In this document: positions 25,813-34,548 of the stretch, one piece after another
How positions within the stretch are numbered: position 1 is the first letter of the stretch
Layout: each line of letters begins with the position of its first letter
Assembly (NCBI GenBank): GCA_021531755.1
Contig: JADYUK010000001.1
Coordinates: forward strand, 124,001 to 188,000
DNA: 64,000 nt
Direction: 5' to 3'
DNA from: Hoylesella loescheii
GTDB taxonomy: Bacteria > Bacteroidota > Bacteroidia > Bacteroidales > Bacteroidaceae
Notes under the pieces: model-generated
Told to the model about the DNA's origin: nothing
The model's database searches: none
What the model saw: only the letters and a program-made list of their open reading frames with translations
Made by a program: the position numbers and the translations under genes

Positions 25813-27219
25813 TTATTCAGCATTCTCCTCCATATAACGCTCGACATCGGCTGTATGGTATGGTATACGTTTCTCGCCGAGGAACCGGCATCCGTCCTTT
25901 GTTATGAGGAGGTCGTCCTCAAGGCGTATTCCGCCGAAGTCCTTGTATGTCTCTATCTTGTCAAAGTTGAGGAAGTCCTTGCAGTGGCCAGATGCTTTCC
26001 AGCTGTCAATAAGTGCAGGTATGAAGTATATTCCTGGCTCGTCTGTTATAACGAATCCCTCTTCAAGGCGGCGTCCCATGCGCAGGCAGTTTGTCCCGAA
26101 CTGGTCAAGACGTGGCCGTGTCTCAGCGTCAAATCCCACGTGTATCTGTCCGAGGCCTTCCATGTCGTGCACATCAAGTCCCATCATGTGTCCGAGGCCG
26201 TGAGGGAGGAACATGGCGTGTGCGCCGGCTGCTACTGCCTCATCGGTATCGCCCTTCATGAGTCCGAGCTCTTTCAGGCGTACTGTCATGTGGCGGCATA
26301 CTGCGAGGTGGACATCGAAGTATCTCACTCCTGGCTTCGAGGCGTCGAGGGCGAGGTCGTGACACTCGTCGACGATATCGTATATCTCTTTCTGCCGCTG
26401 TGTGAAGCGTCCGTTCACAGGCATGGTGCGGGTGTTGTCTGAGCAGTAGTTGTTTATCGTCTCAGCTCCTGCGTCACAAAGCACGAGCCGTCCGTCCTCC
26501 AGCTTGTTCATTGAGGGGCCTCCGTGCATTATCTCTCCGTGCTGTGAGAAGATTGTGGCGAAAGAGTGGTGTGCGCCGAGTGAGAGAGCCACGCTGTCCA
26601 CATGTCCGGCGATGAACTTCTCTGTACGTCCCGGTCGTACCATCCTCATAGCCTTTGTGTGCATCTCGTATCCTATCAGGGCGGCACGCTCCATCTCTTC
26701 TATCTCCTCTGCAGTCTTAGTCGAGCGCATCTTCACGACAGCGTTGATGAGATTGATAGAGGCAGCCTCTTTCTGCTTTGAGGGGTGTATCCCCATGAGG
26801 TCCATAATCTGTATCATGTTGTCATGGCGATAAGGTGGCAGTATGTGTATGCGGCGTTTCTTGGTCTGTGCCTCGTTTATGATGTCCGCAATCTTCTTCC
26901 AAGGAGCGTAGTTGGCCACTCCGACAGTGGCCGCGAGGTCTGAGATGGTTGGGACAGACCCATACCACACGATGTCCTCAACATCAACATCATCGCCGAG
27001 GAGCCATTCCTCGCCGCTCTCAGTGTCTATGACACCTGCCAGTCCAATCTCCTGCAGGCCGAAGTAGTAGAGGAAAGTGGAGTCCTGCCTGAATGGGGCA
27101 TAGGTGTTTGATGGATAGTTGCATGGCGACTCGTTATTGCCGAAAAGCACGATGATGCCGTCATGTACAAGCTCTGCGAGCTGCTTGCGGCGGCTGATGT
27201 AGGTTTCTTTTGAGAACAT
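25813..27219 (-). CDS. pepP: Xaa-Pro aminopeptidase (M24B)
   Basis: Aminopeptidase P cuts the bond before proline at peptide N-termini using two metal ions. The 468-residue protein has the N-terminal AMP_N domain ('LFGNNESPCNYPSNTYAPFRQDSTFLYYFGL') and a C-terminal pita-bread fold. The metal ligands are in 'LCDAGAETINNYCSDNTRTMP' (two Asp), 'LPHGLGHMMGLDVHD' (His), 'VITDEPGIYF' (Glu) and 'GIRLEDDLLIT' (Glu). There is no signal peptide. With the exported C1B peptidase downstream it suggests peptide use as a nutrient source. Confidence 0.94.
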   Translation of the reverse strand: MFSKETYISRRKQLAELVHDGIIVLFGNNESPCNYPSNTYAPFRQDSTFLYYFGLQEIGLAGVIDTESGEEWLLGDDVDVEDIVWYGSVPTISDLAATVGVANYAPWKKIADIINEAQTKKRRIHILPPYRHDNMIQIMDLMGIHPSKQKEAASINLINAVVKMRSTKTAEEIEEMERAALIGYEMHTKAMRMVRPGRTEKFIAGHVDSVALSLGAHHSFATIFSQHGEIMHGGPSMNKLEDGRLVLCDAGAETINNYCSDNTRTMPVNGRFTQRQKEIYDIVDECHDLALDASKPGVRYFDVHLAVCRHMTVRLKELGLMKGDTDEAVAAGAHAMFLPHGLGHMMGLDVHDMEGLGQIHVGFDAETRPRLDQFGTNCLRMGRRLEEGFVITDEPGIYFIPALIDSWKASGHCKDFLNFDKIETYKDFGGIRLEDDLLITKDGCRFLGEKRIPYHTADVERYMEENAE

Positions 27220-27432
27220 GGTGTTTGTGAATATGGTGTTGTGTGGTTGATGCCCTGGTTGTGCCTCTTCAATGCTTTGTGCTGCTGTAGGCAGTGGCTT
27301 CTGCCTTTACTGGCAGCTGTTGGGCCATATGAGGCAGGCTGATGTCTTTCAGATATGAATTAAGGCCATGTCCAAAGCATTATGTTATGTTAATTATTAC
27401 TGCAAAATTAATATATTTATCTGACATTTTTG

Positions 27433-27440
27433 TAACTTTG
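27433..27440 (+). promoter_or_regulatory. Possible -7 element for the patatin gene
   Basis: TAACTTTG fits TAnnTTTG and gives a leader of about 30 nt. No TTG is seen at -33. A divergent candidate for pepP, TAATTTTG on the minus strand, lies at 27410-27403. Confidence 0.35.
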
Positions 27441-27473
27441 CATTGTATTAATATAATTTTTACATAATTTTAA

Positions 27474-28412
27474 ATGTATAACATCGATAAAACTGGGTTG
27501 GTGCTTGAAGGAGGAGGCATGCGTGGCATATTCACCATTGGTGTGCTCGATGCCTTTATGGAGGGAGGCCTGCGTTTCCCCTATGTCATAGGCGTCTCGG
27601 CAGGTGCATGCAACGGCTGCAGCTATGTCACAGGGCAGCAGGGTAGGGCGCGTTTCTCTAACGTCGGCCTTGTAGAGCGTTGCGGCCACGAGTATCTGGG
27701 GCTGCGTCTCCTGCTTACCACGGGTAATATCTTCAATGTCAAGCTGCTGTACGATGACCTTCCGAACAGGCTGTGGCCTTTCGATTATGACACGTATTTC
27801 AATACTCCGACAGAGTTTGAGATTGTCACTACTAATCTGAGGAGTGGCAAGCCGGAATATTTCTCCAATCATTTCCATCTTTTCCGTGAGCTTCCTGAGG
27901 CTGAGGCACGTAAGCTCGCGCTTACTATCATCCTGGCATCAAGCAGTCTGCCTTATGTCAGCAAGACTGTCGATGTCCTCGGGATTCCAATGCTTGACGG
28001 AGGAGTCGTGGACAGCATTCCTGTCGTGAGAGCGATGTCGAAGGGATACCGTAACAATGTCGTCATACTGACCCGCAACAAGGGTTTCCGCAAGAAACCA
28101 TCCAAGGGACCGGCTGTCGACATGCTCTCCGCCTCATTGCGCACAGCTCGCTATAAGCAATACCCCGCCTTCAGGGATGCTATGCATAACCGTGAGGCTC
28201 TGTATAACGAGCAGCTGGCCCTTGTAGAGCGCCTTGAGGATGAAGGTAAAGTGCTCGTAATACGCCCGGAGAAGCCTATTGAGGTGGACAGGATAGAACG
28301 TGACACAGACAAGCTCAACGCTCTTTATGAGGAGGGGCTGGCCATCGGGCGCCGCTTTGTCAGTGACTTCCTTGCAGGACAGAAGCCGTCAGTGTCTGGC
28401 ACAGATGCCTGA
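27474..28412 (+). CDS. Patatin-like phospholipase
   Basis: This is a serine lipid acyl hydrolase of the patatin family. It has the oxyanion-hole motif 'LEGGGMRGIF', the nucleophile elbow 'GVSAGACNG' (Gly-x-Ser-x-Gly) and the dyad Asp in 'MLDGGVVDSIPV'. At 312 residues without a signal peptide or membrane segment, it resembles the YjjU-type cytoplasmic patatins. The C-terminal part ('ALYNEQLALVERLEDEGKVLVIRPEKPIEVDRIERD') fits the extension found in that group. It precedes menG by 125 nt on the same strand. Its physiological lipid substrate cannot be inferred. Confidence 0.9.
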   Translation: MYNIDKTGLVLEGGGMRGIFTIGVLDAFMEGGLRFPYVIGVSAGACNGCSYVTGQQGRARFSNVGLVERCGHEYLGLRLLLTTGNIFNVKLLYDDLPNRLWPFDYDTYFNTPTEFEIVTTNLRSGKPEYFSNHFHLFRELPEAEARKLALTIILASSSLPYVSKTVDVLGIPMLDGGVVDSIPVVRAMSKGYRNNVVILTRNKGFRKKPSKGPAVDMLSASLRTARYKQYPAFRDAMHNREALYNEQLALVERLEDEGKVLVIRPEKPIEVDRIERDTDKLNALYEEGLAIGRRFVSDFLAGQKPSVSGTDA

Positions 28413-28537
28413 ATAGGATGTGCCATGTATAGGAAACGTTAGCGTATCCATTACCTGTGTTGATTGTAAGACCTTTGTCTATAGTGACTTGCGGAGCATA
28501 GTTATATTTAATTTGAACGATACATCAGATAATAATC

Positions 28538-29233
28538 ATGGTTCAGGAAGAAAAGAAGAACATCGGCCATCTGTTTGACGGGATAGCCGTGACATACGAC
28601 AAGCTAAACCATCTGCTCTCATTGAACATCGACAAGAGCTGGCGTAAGAAGACCATTGCCATGCTTTCGCCTTGCGGGCGCCTTCTTGATGTTGCCATAG
28701 GGACGGCAGACCTCACTCTTGAGATTCTGCGCCGGGAGAAAGCCCATCATGTCGATGGCATCGACCTCTCGCAGGAGATGATGCGCATAGGCGAGGAGAA
28801 GGTGCGTGCTGAAGGCCTTTCGGACAAGGTCAGCTTCACTCTCGGCAGTGCCCTCCAGATGCCATATGCCGATAATACCTACGATGCCCTCACCTGTGCC
28901 TATGGTGTGAGGAACTTCTCCGATCTCGACAAGGGTCTCAAAGAGTTCTACCGAGTCATGAAACCAGGGGCTCAGCTGCTCATACTCGAGTTCTCTTACC
29001 CTACGAACCCTCTCATACGATGGGGCTACGACCTCTTCTTCTCACACATTCTCCCGCTTGTCGGCCGTCTCGTCAGCAAGGACAAGTCGGCATACACATA
29101 TCTCAACCGCTCGGTCAAGGAATTCATCTGGGGAGAGCAGATGATAGAGCGTATAGAGCGTGCGGGATTCCATGACGCAGCGTTCCGCACTCTGACATTC
29201 GGCATAACAACAATCTACTCTGCCCGCAGGTGA
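28538..29233 (+). CDS. menG: Demethylmenaquinone methyltransferase
   Basis: MenG (UbiE family) carries out the final SAM-dependent methylation of demethylmenaquinone to menaquinone. Its 231 residues hold the family opening 'HLFDGIAVTYDKLNHLLSLNIDKSWRKKTI'. The SAM-binding motifs are 'LLDVAIGTADLTLEIL' and 'VDGIDLSQEMMRIGEEKV'; 'YDALTCAYGVRNFSDLDKGLKEFYRVMKPGAQLLILEFS' and the end 'GITTIYSARR' follow. menA lies directly downstream, so the two last menaquinone steps are linked. Cytochrome bd, a quinol oxidase, is encoded further downstream. Confidence 0.95.
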   Translation: MVQEEKKNIGHLFDGIAVTYDKLNHLLSLNIDKSWRKKTIAMLSPCGRLLDVAIGTADLTLEILRREKAHHVDGIDLSQEMMRIGEEKVRAEGLSDKVSFTLGSALQMPYADNTYDALTCAYGVRNFSDLDKGLKEFYRVMKPGAQLLILEFSYPTNPLIRWGYDLFFSHILPLVGRLVSKDKSAYTYLNRSVKEFIWGEQMIERIERAGFHDAAFRTLTFGITTIYSARR

Positions 29234-29328
29234 GTCTTCCCATGCCTCCCGATACCTGCCCCGATGCCTTATGCCGGTGATAGTGCCCGTTTTCAGTTTA
29301 CCCATTGAAGTCTCATTTCCCCCGATAT

Positions 29329-30204
29329 ATGATGAAGTCCATACTCCTCTGGCTACGTATCATACGTCCACAGACATTGTTCGCCTCGCTTGTTCCTGTA
29401 TTGGTCTCTGTCCTCGTCGCCAGCCGGCACGGGCTTATAGTGGATATTCTTACAGCGTGTGTGACAGCGTGTTGCGCACTGTCGTTGCAGATATTGTCTA
29501 ACCTGATAAACGACTATTATGATTTCCTTAGAGGGACAGACAAGGCTGGTCGGGCGGGTTATAAGCGTGCCCTCGCCGAGGGTGAGGTCTCGGAGCGCTC
29601 AATGCGTGCGGCATGTTTCCTGTCAGCCCTTGTCTCTTGCCTCCTCGGTTTCTACCTTGTCCTGACGGGCGGATGGGTGATTCTTGCCATCGGACTGTCA
29701 GCCTTGCTTTTTGCGTGGCTATATACAGCCACACGCTATTCACTTTCGTATCTTGGCATAGCCGATATCTTTGTCTTCCTTTATTACGGAGTTGTGGCCA
29801 GTTGTGGCACTGCATATCTCCTTCTTTCTGCCATGCCATGCGCTCACGACCCATATCCCATCATGCGCGGAGCGTTCTTTGCGGGCGGTGTAAGCGGATT
29901 GATATCCATGTGTGTCCTCTCTGTCAATAACCTTCGGGATATTGAGTCTGACCGTGCAGCGGGGAAGAAGACCCTCCCCGTGCGCTTCGGTAAGAGGGCG
30001 GCAGAGGTGCTTATGCTTCTATACGTTGTGCTCATGCCCGTCTTCGCTTATCAAGCCTTCGGCGTGTCCCTCCCCATGCTGATTGTCATACCTGCGCTCG
30101 CCATGTGGATAAAGACAATGCGTGCTGAGGGTGCGGAATACAACAAGTGTCTCCTCTTGGCTGGAGTTTGCAATGCCATATACTTTTTCCTTGCGCTCAT
30201 TTAG
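29329..30204 (+). CDS. menA: 1,4-dihydroxy-2-naphthoate polyprenyltransferase
   Basis: MenA attaches the isoprenoid tail to 1,4-dihydroxy-2-naphthoate in the inner membrane. It is a UbiA-fold protein with about eight or nine hydrophobic helices. The prenyl-diphosphate motifs are 'NLINDYYDFLRGTDKAGRAGYKRAL' (Asp-rich) and 'NNLRDIESDRAAGKKTLPVRFG'. I use the ATG at 29329 (a second ATG follows at once); the longer frame would need a TTG at 29305. The opening 'LLWLRIIRPQTLFASLVPVLV' is typical. It follows menG after 95 nt. Confidence 0.93.
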   Translation: MMKSILLWLRIIRPQTLFASLVPVLVSVLVASRHGLIVDILTACVTACCALSLQILSNLINDYYDFLRGTDKAGRAGYKRALAEGEVSERSMRAACFLSALVSCLLGFYLVLTGGWVILAIGLSALLFAWLYTATRYSLSYLGIADIFVFLYYGVVASCGTAYLLLSAMPCAHDPYPIMRGAFFAGGVSGLISMCVLSVNNLRDIESDRAAGKKTLPVRFGKRAAEVLMLLYVVLMPVFAYQAFGVSLPMLIVIPALAMWIKTMRAEGAEYNKCLLLAGVCNAIYFFLALI

Positions 30205-30748
30205 CCCTCGGCTGAGTCCCTTCGCCATAATGGTGGATTGCCTTTATCCTTGTCTATCCGTTGCCGTAAAGGATGTCTCCGTGAAGGTGTGTTTTGAGTT
30301 TTACCCCATGTCCTGGAACCATTGCTCCATAGGCAATCCCTGTGCTTTGTTCTCTTCCCCAACCTCTCTCAATACAAGAGCCTATAAATGCTGCATCCCG
30401 CTTACAGATTGAAACATTTCCGGCTGTTTCACTTATACTTTTCTTTTGGTAACGACAAATTCTAAATATATACTTAATGGGCTGTCAAAAGATACTGCAT
30501 GATGTGCTGATATGCTATCTCCTGCCACCTCGTTTCTATTGCTTACAGTCCGTAGCTTCCACTTGTCAGTCGGCAATAACCGTAAGCTACAAATATGGAG
30601 TGATATAAAATATTGTAAAATAGATATATAATCCTGCAAGTCTAACCTAAGAGTTTATCTGAACAGTGTAAAGTGCATATAAACAGTGATATATACTATT
30701 TATTATCCCACAAAGTTTATTGTGTGTTAAAAATATGATATTCTTTTC
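30205..30748. other. Gap between menA and the cyd region
   Basis: I see no gene here. The second half is A+T-rich, and a weak 7-bp inverted repeat (GTAGCTT...AAGCTAC) near 30552-30600 is the only structure noticed. Confidence 0.35.
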
Positions 30749-30779
30749 TTGCACAATTATATTTTTTTTATTATATTTG
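30749..30779 (+). promoter_or_regulatory. Predicted promoter of the DUF4492-cyd unit
   Basis: TTG (30749-30751), a 20-nt spacer and TATATTTG (30772-30779) fit the Bacteroidetes promoter. The leader would be about 115 nt to the DUF4492 start at 30904. Confidence 0.6.
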
Positions 30780-30903
30780 CCGATATTAAATAGGTGGGTT
30801 TTATCGGATTATGCCCTCCGACAATAAACTTGCTGTGGGGGAACACGCCTTGCGATATACTATCAGCTGGCACACCTCTGAACCCCCGCATAAAATCTAA
30901 TTC

Positions 30904-31143
30904 ATGAGAAAAGACTCGCTTTTTGGCCGCATAGCCTATCTTTATATCGATGGATTCCGGAGTATGAAGTTGGGCAAAATACTATGGTCTATCATACTGA
31001 TAAAGCTTGCTGTCGTGTTTCTTGTATTGAAGATATTCTTCTTCCCGAACTTCCTCTCCACTCATACAGACAAGGGTGGTGAGCCGGATTTTGTGGCAAA
31101 GGAGATAATAGGGCGAAGCACGGGGGAGACCACTCAGGAGTGA
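30904..31143 (+). CDS. DUF4492 family small membrane protein
   Basis: This 79-residue protein has one membrane helix (about residues 27-46, 'ILWSIILIKLAVVFLVLKIFFF') and the family's conserved opening 'RIAYLYIDGFRSMKLGKILW' and 'FFPNFL'. DUF4492 proteins are found just upstream of cytochrome bd genes in Bacteroidetes. That suggests a small accessory subunit or assembly factor, similar in idea to CydX, though the function is not established. Here a pectate lyase gene separates it from cydA, which is unusual. It has its own predicted promoter at 30749-30779. Confidence 0.85.
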   Translation: MRKDSLFGRIAYLYIDGFRSMKLGKILWSIILIKLAVVFLVLKIFFFPNFLSTHTDKGGEPDFVAKEIIGRSTGETTQE

Positions 31144-31259
31144 GACCCGTCTGTCCCAATATGACCGACACCTTATATCTAAACAGACGGAACAGCAATA
31201 AGAATCGCGGCAGAAAAGAGACAAAGTCAGAACGAAAGACGAAAGCCCCCACACACAAT

Positions 31260-32366
31260 ATGCGACACTCAATAATCCTGACAGCCATCATGGCAGTCAT
31301 ATCTCTATCTACATCGTCGGCCCAGGACACCACTCCATCGCTCTCTGGATTCAGCGATGGCATACACCATTGGAATCTCGAGCACAAGGACCGCCGCTAT
31401 AGCCGTTATGAGCCGTGCCAGTATCGTGAGATAGCCGACAACCTCATAGCCTACCAGAACAGCGATGGCGGATGGCCGAAGAATATTGACTGGCTTGGCG
31501 TCCTCGATGCCGACTCGGTAAAGGCTGCTCTCAAGGAACGTTACCGCCGCAGCACTCTCGACAACCGTAACACTTTCCCGCAGATAGAATATCTCAGCGA
31601 TGTTTACCTCCTGACTGACGACAACAAATACCGTGACGCGGCAGAGAGAGGACTGAGATATCTGCTCAGCACACAGAAGCCAAATGGTGGATGGAGAGGA
31701 TGGGATGTCGATGCCATAACGTTCAATGACGATGTCACGACAGGAGCACTCGCCCTTTTCCTTAAGATAAAGTCTGGCGACAGGAGCTTCTCGTGGATAA
31801 GCAAGCAGACACGCCGGCGCATAGAGGGAGCCTTCGGCCGTGGCATAAGGATGATTCTCCGCTGTCAAGTCGTGCAGAACGGGGTGAGGACAGCATGGGG
31901 GCAGCAACACGATAATGTCACATTCCTGCCTGTCAAGGCACGCACATTCGAGCTCCCTGGCATAACAGCACGTGAGAGCTGTGAGATAATCGACCTCCTC
32001 ATGGACATCCCGTCGCCCTCAAAAGCCGTGGTTGAGGCTGTCGATGCCGCTGTCGCATGGCTGCAAAGGTCGGCGATACGGGGGCTGAGAATAGACGAGG
32101 TGGCTCTGCCAGAGGATAAGATAATAAACCATGAGTATCCTTTCGACCGCGTCGCAGTACACGATGATACGGCACGGGAGATATGGGCACGCTATTATGA
32201 GGTTGATGACAACACGCCTTTCCTTTGCCGCCGGAGCGGCGAGAAAGTCTGGAGACTTGAGGATGTTGACCCAGAGCGCCGCACAGGATATGACTGGTAT
32301 GGCTACTGGCCGGAGAAGGTGCTGAGACGATATGATGCGTGGAAGAAAGGGACAGCGCGACACTAA
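31260..32366 (+). CDS. Pectate lyase (PL10-like)
   Basis: This exported enzyme should cleave polygalacturonate by beta-elimination. I start at 31260 because this ATG begins a signal peptide (MRHSIILTAIMAVISLSTSSAQ); the frame is open to 31140. The mature protein shows PL10-style alpha/alpha-toroid repeats: 'NLIAYQNSDGGWPKNIDW', 'STLDNRNTFPQIEYLSDVY', 'LRYLLSTQKPNGGW', 'ITFNDDVTTGALALFL' and 'VRTAWGQQHDNVTFLPVKAR'. It ends without an evident binding module. It sits between DUF4492 and cydA, with a 44-bp tandem duplication after it, which suggests it was inserted into a respiratory operon. Confidence 0.85.
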   Translation: MRHSIILTAIMAVISLSTSSAQDTTPSLSGFSDGIHHWNLEHKDRRYSRYEPCQYREIADNLIAYQNSDGGWPKNIDWLGVLDADSVKAALKERYRRSTLDNRNTFPQIEYLSDVYLLTDDNKYRDAAERGLRYLLSTQKPNGGWRGWDVDAITFNDDVTTGALALFLKIKSGDRSFSWISKQTRRRIEGAFGRGIRMILRCQVVQNGVRTAWGQQHDNVTFLPVKARTFELPGITARESCEIIDLLMDIPSPSKAVVEAVDAAVAWLQRSAIRGLRIDEVALPEDKIINHEYPFDRVAVHDDTAREIWARYYEVDDNTPFLCRRSGEKVWRLEDVDPERRTGYDWYGYWPEKVLRRYDAWKKGTARH

Positions 32367-32427
32367 GCCCACTCCACTCCACAGCATGAATGACATACCC
32401 CGTGATGGATATACCGGCTTCCCCCGG

Positions 32428-32515
32428 GCATGGCAGATGTCTCAAGAGAAGTGCCGCTGGGTGGATTCCGTGCATGGCAGATGTCTCAAGAGAAGCGCCG
32501 TTGTGTGGATTCCGT
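32428..32515. repeat. 44-bp tandem duplication
   Basis: Two adjacent 44-bp copies (32428-32471 and 32472-32515) begin GCATGGCAGATGTCTCAAGA and differ at three positions. They lie in the 440-nt gap between the pectate lyase gene and cydA. No gene is evident in the gap. A small GGGGC...AGCCCC hairpin lies near 32705-32724. Confidence 0.85.
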
Positions 32516-32806
32516 GCAGAGGCCTCCATTATGGGAAACACATCAGCCTACGCCGATACATCGGGCTACGACCGATGGCCCCCCACTGTCGGAGCGGATA
32601 CAAGGGGGGATGTGTCGTGACAGGACCCTACCATACAGACTTAGACGGACAGCTTTCCTCAGCTGGAAAATACCTGAATACTGAAACCTAAAACAAATAA
32701 CTGACGGGGCCACTGACATAGCCCCAAATAAAACAAGACCATGGCGACAGGGTGACTATCAGTCTGCTGTCCCTGTTGCCGGACATGGCCACATTAATCT
32801 CAGCAG

Positions 32807-34414
32807 ATGAATTTTAATTCTATGACAAACATCCTTATGAACATCGATGTCTCAGCGGTCGACTGGGCTCGAGCCCAGTTTGCCCTGACAGCCATTTACC
32901 ACTGGCTTTTTGTGCCGCTGACATTAGGGCTGGCTCTTATCATGGGTATCATGGAGACACTCTACTACCGGACAGGCAGCCAGGAGTGGCTCACGACGAC
33001 AAAATTCTGGCAGAGACTCTTCGGCATCAACTTCGCCATAGGTGTCGCCACGGGTCTCATCCTCGAGTTTGAGTTCGGAACAAACTGGAGCAACTATTCA
33101 TGGTTCGTAGGCGATATCTTTGGCGCGCCTCTCGCCGTTGAGGGTATTGTGGCATTCTTCATGGAGAGCACATTCGTTGCCGTCATGTTCTTCGGCTGGA
33201 AGAAAGTAAGCCGGGGATTCCATCTCGCGTCGACATGGCTGACGGGATTGGGAGCCACGATAAGCGCATGGTGGATTCTTGTCGCGAACAGCTGGATGCA
33301 GTATCCTGTCGGATGCGAGTTCAATGCCGACACCATGCGCAATGAGATGGTCTCTTTCGCCGATGTTGCCCTCTCTCCGTTTGCCGTAGACAAGTTCTAT
33401 CATACTGTCACCTCGGCATGGATAGTGGGAGCAGTCTTCACAATAGGTGTCAGTTGCTGGTATCTGTATAAGAAGACACACGTCGACCTGGCACTGCGCA
33501 GCATCAAGGTTGCAGCCATCGTAGGCGTCGTGGCCATACTGATGACAATGCACAGTGGCGACCGCTCTGCCTATCAGGTAGCAAAGGTCCAGCCGATGAA
33601 GCTCGCGGCCATGGAGGCCCTTTATGACGGTGGCACAGACCAGGCGCTCACCATCATTGCCGCTGTCAACCCCATAGCACAGCCAGAATGGCAGAAAGGC
33701 GGCGAGCCACCACTCCGCATAGCCGCACCTTATGCCCTGTCATTCCTCGCCACACGTGACTTCCATGGATTCGTGCCAGGTATAAATGATATTATTAAAG
33801 GTGGATATGTGCAGCCAGATGGCACTACAGCACTGTCTCTCGCCGAGAAACAGGAGCGAGGGAAGCGTGCCGTGAAGAATCTCCAGGAGTACCGCCGCTG
33901 CAAGACAGAGATGAAGGCAGCAGGAGCTGACGACAGCAGCCCATGCAAGGAAGGCATGAGACTCAACCAGCTTGCAAGGGATTTGAAGAACGACATGCCA
34001 TACTTCGGATACGGATTCATAGACAACGCCGAGCAGACAGTGCCTTTCATCCCTATCTGCTTCTATGCCTTCCGTGTCATGGTCGGCTTGGGCTCGCTCT
34101 TCATGCTCTTCTTCCTTGTCCTCCTGTTCATGACATTCAAGCGCGATATAACACGCTACAAGTGGCTGCATCTGGCAGCCGTCGCCATGATACCTCTCGC
34201 ATGGGTATGCAGCGAGGCTGGATGGATAGTGGCCGAGATGGGCAGACAGCCATGGGCAATACAGGATATGATGCCCACATGGACAGCTGTCAGCGATGTC
34301 TCGACAGGAAGCGTCGCCACGACAATGATACTCTTTGTCATCATCTTCACATCGCTGCTCATAGCAGAGATAAGCATCATGTGCAAGCAGATAAAGCGCG
34401 GCCCCGAGGCCTGA
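32807..34414 (+). CDS. cydA: Cytochrome bd quinol oxidase subunit I
   Basis: CydA carries the three hemes and the quinol site of the high-affinity oxygen-reducing cytochrome bd complex in the inner membrane. The 535-residue protein shows 'VDWARAQFALTAIYHWLFVPLTLGL' (heme-ligand His), 'GINFAIGVATGLILEFEFGTNWSNYSWFVGDIFGAPLAVEGIVAFFMESTFV' (split by conserved Glu) and 'MHSGDRSAYQVAKVQPMKLAAMEALYDG'. The C-terminal 'WVCSEAGWIVAEMGRQPW' is also present. The start is uncertain among ATGs at 32807, 32822 and 32837, all close to the conserved region. cydB follows after 134 nt. In an organism of this group it serves oxygen removal and nanoaerobic respiration with menaquinol. Confidence 0.95.
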   Translation: MNFNSMTNILMNIDVSAVDWARAQFALTAIYHWLFVPLTLGLALIMGIMETLYYRTGSQEWLTTTKFWQRLFGINFAIGVATGLILEFEFGTNWSNYSWFVGDIFGAPLAVEGIVAFFMESTFVAVMFFGWKKVSRGFHLASTWLTGLGATISAWWILVANSWMQYPVGCEFNADTMRNEMVSFADVALSPFAVDKFYHTVTSAWIVGAVFTIGVSCWYLYKKTHVDLALRSIKVAAIVGVVAILMTMHSGDRSAYQVAKVQPMKLAAMEALYDGGTDQALTIIAAVNPIAQPEWQKGGEPPLRIAAPYALSFLATRDFHGFVPGINDIIKGGYVQPDGTTALSLAEKQERGKRAVKNLQEYRRCKTEMKAAGADDSSPCKEGMRLNQLARDLKNDMPYFGYGFIDNAEQTVPFIPICFYAFRVMVGLGSLFMLFFLVLLFMTFKRDITRYKWLHLAAVAMIPLAWVCSEAGWIVAEMGRQPWAIQDMMPTWTAVSDVSTGSVATTMILFVIIFTSLLIAEISIMCKQIKRGPEA

Positions 34415-34548
34415 TGCCCCACCAAAAAGAAAGAAAAAGAACAGACCTCTCTCTTCGGCATACCCCTCCACCCCCAGCCTTGGCGCCATGGGCATGGAGA
34501 AGGCCTGAATCAAAATTAACACCACAAACCTTTAGCATCAAAAAAACT

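Noticed and set aside
25701..25847. Longer start for the C1B peptidase
   Set aside because: It would overlap pepP and bury the signal peptide; the ATG at 25700 is at the signal start.
30433..30639. 68-codon minus-strand frame between menA and DUF4492
   Set aside because: No recognisable motif, start context or conserved neighbour; A+T-rich intergenic sequence gives such frames by chance.
31140..31259. Upstream extension of the pectate lyase frame starting with GTG at the DUF4492 stop
   Set aside because: The added residues are polar and would precede the signal peptide; the ATG at 31260 begins the signal directly.
33943..34548. Long upstream extension of the cydB reading frame
   Set aside because: It overlaps cydA in another frame and reads as non-protein; the ATG at 34549 begins the conserved CydB N-terminus.
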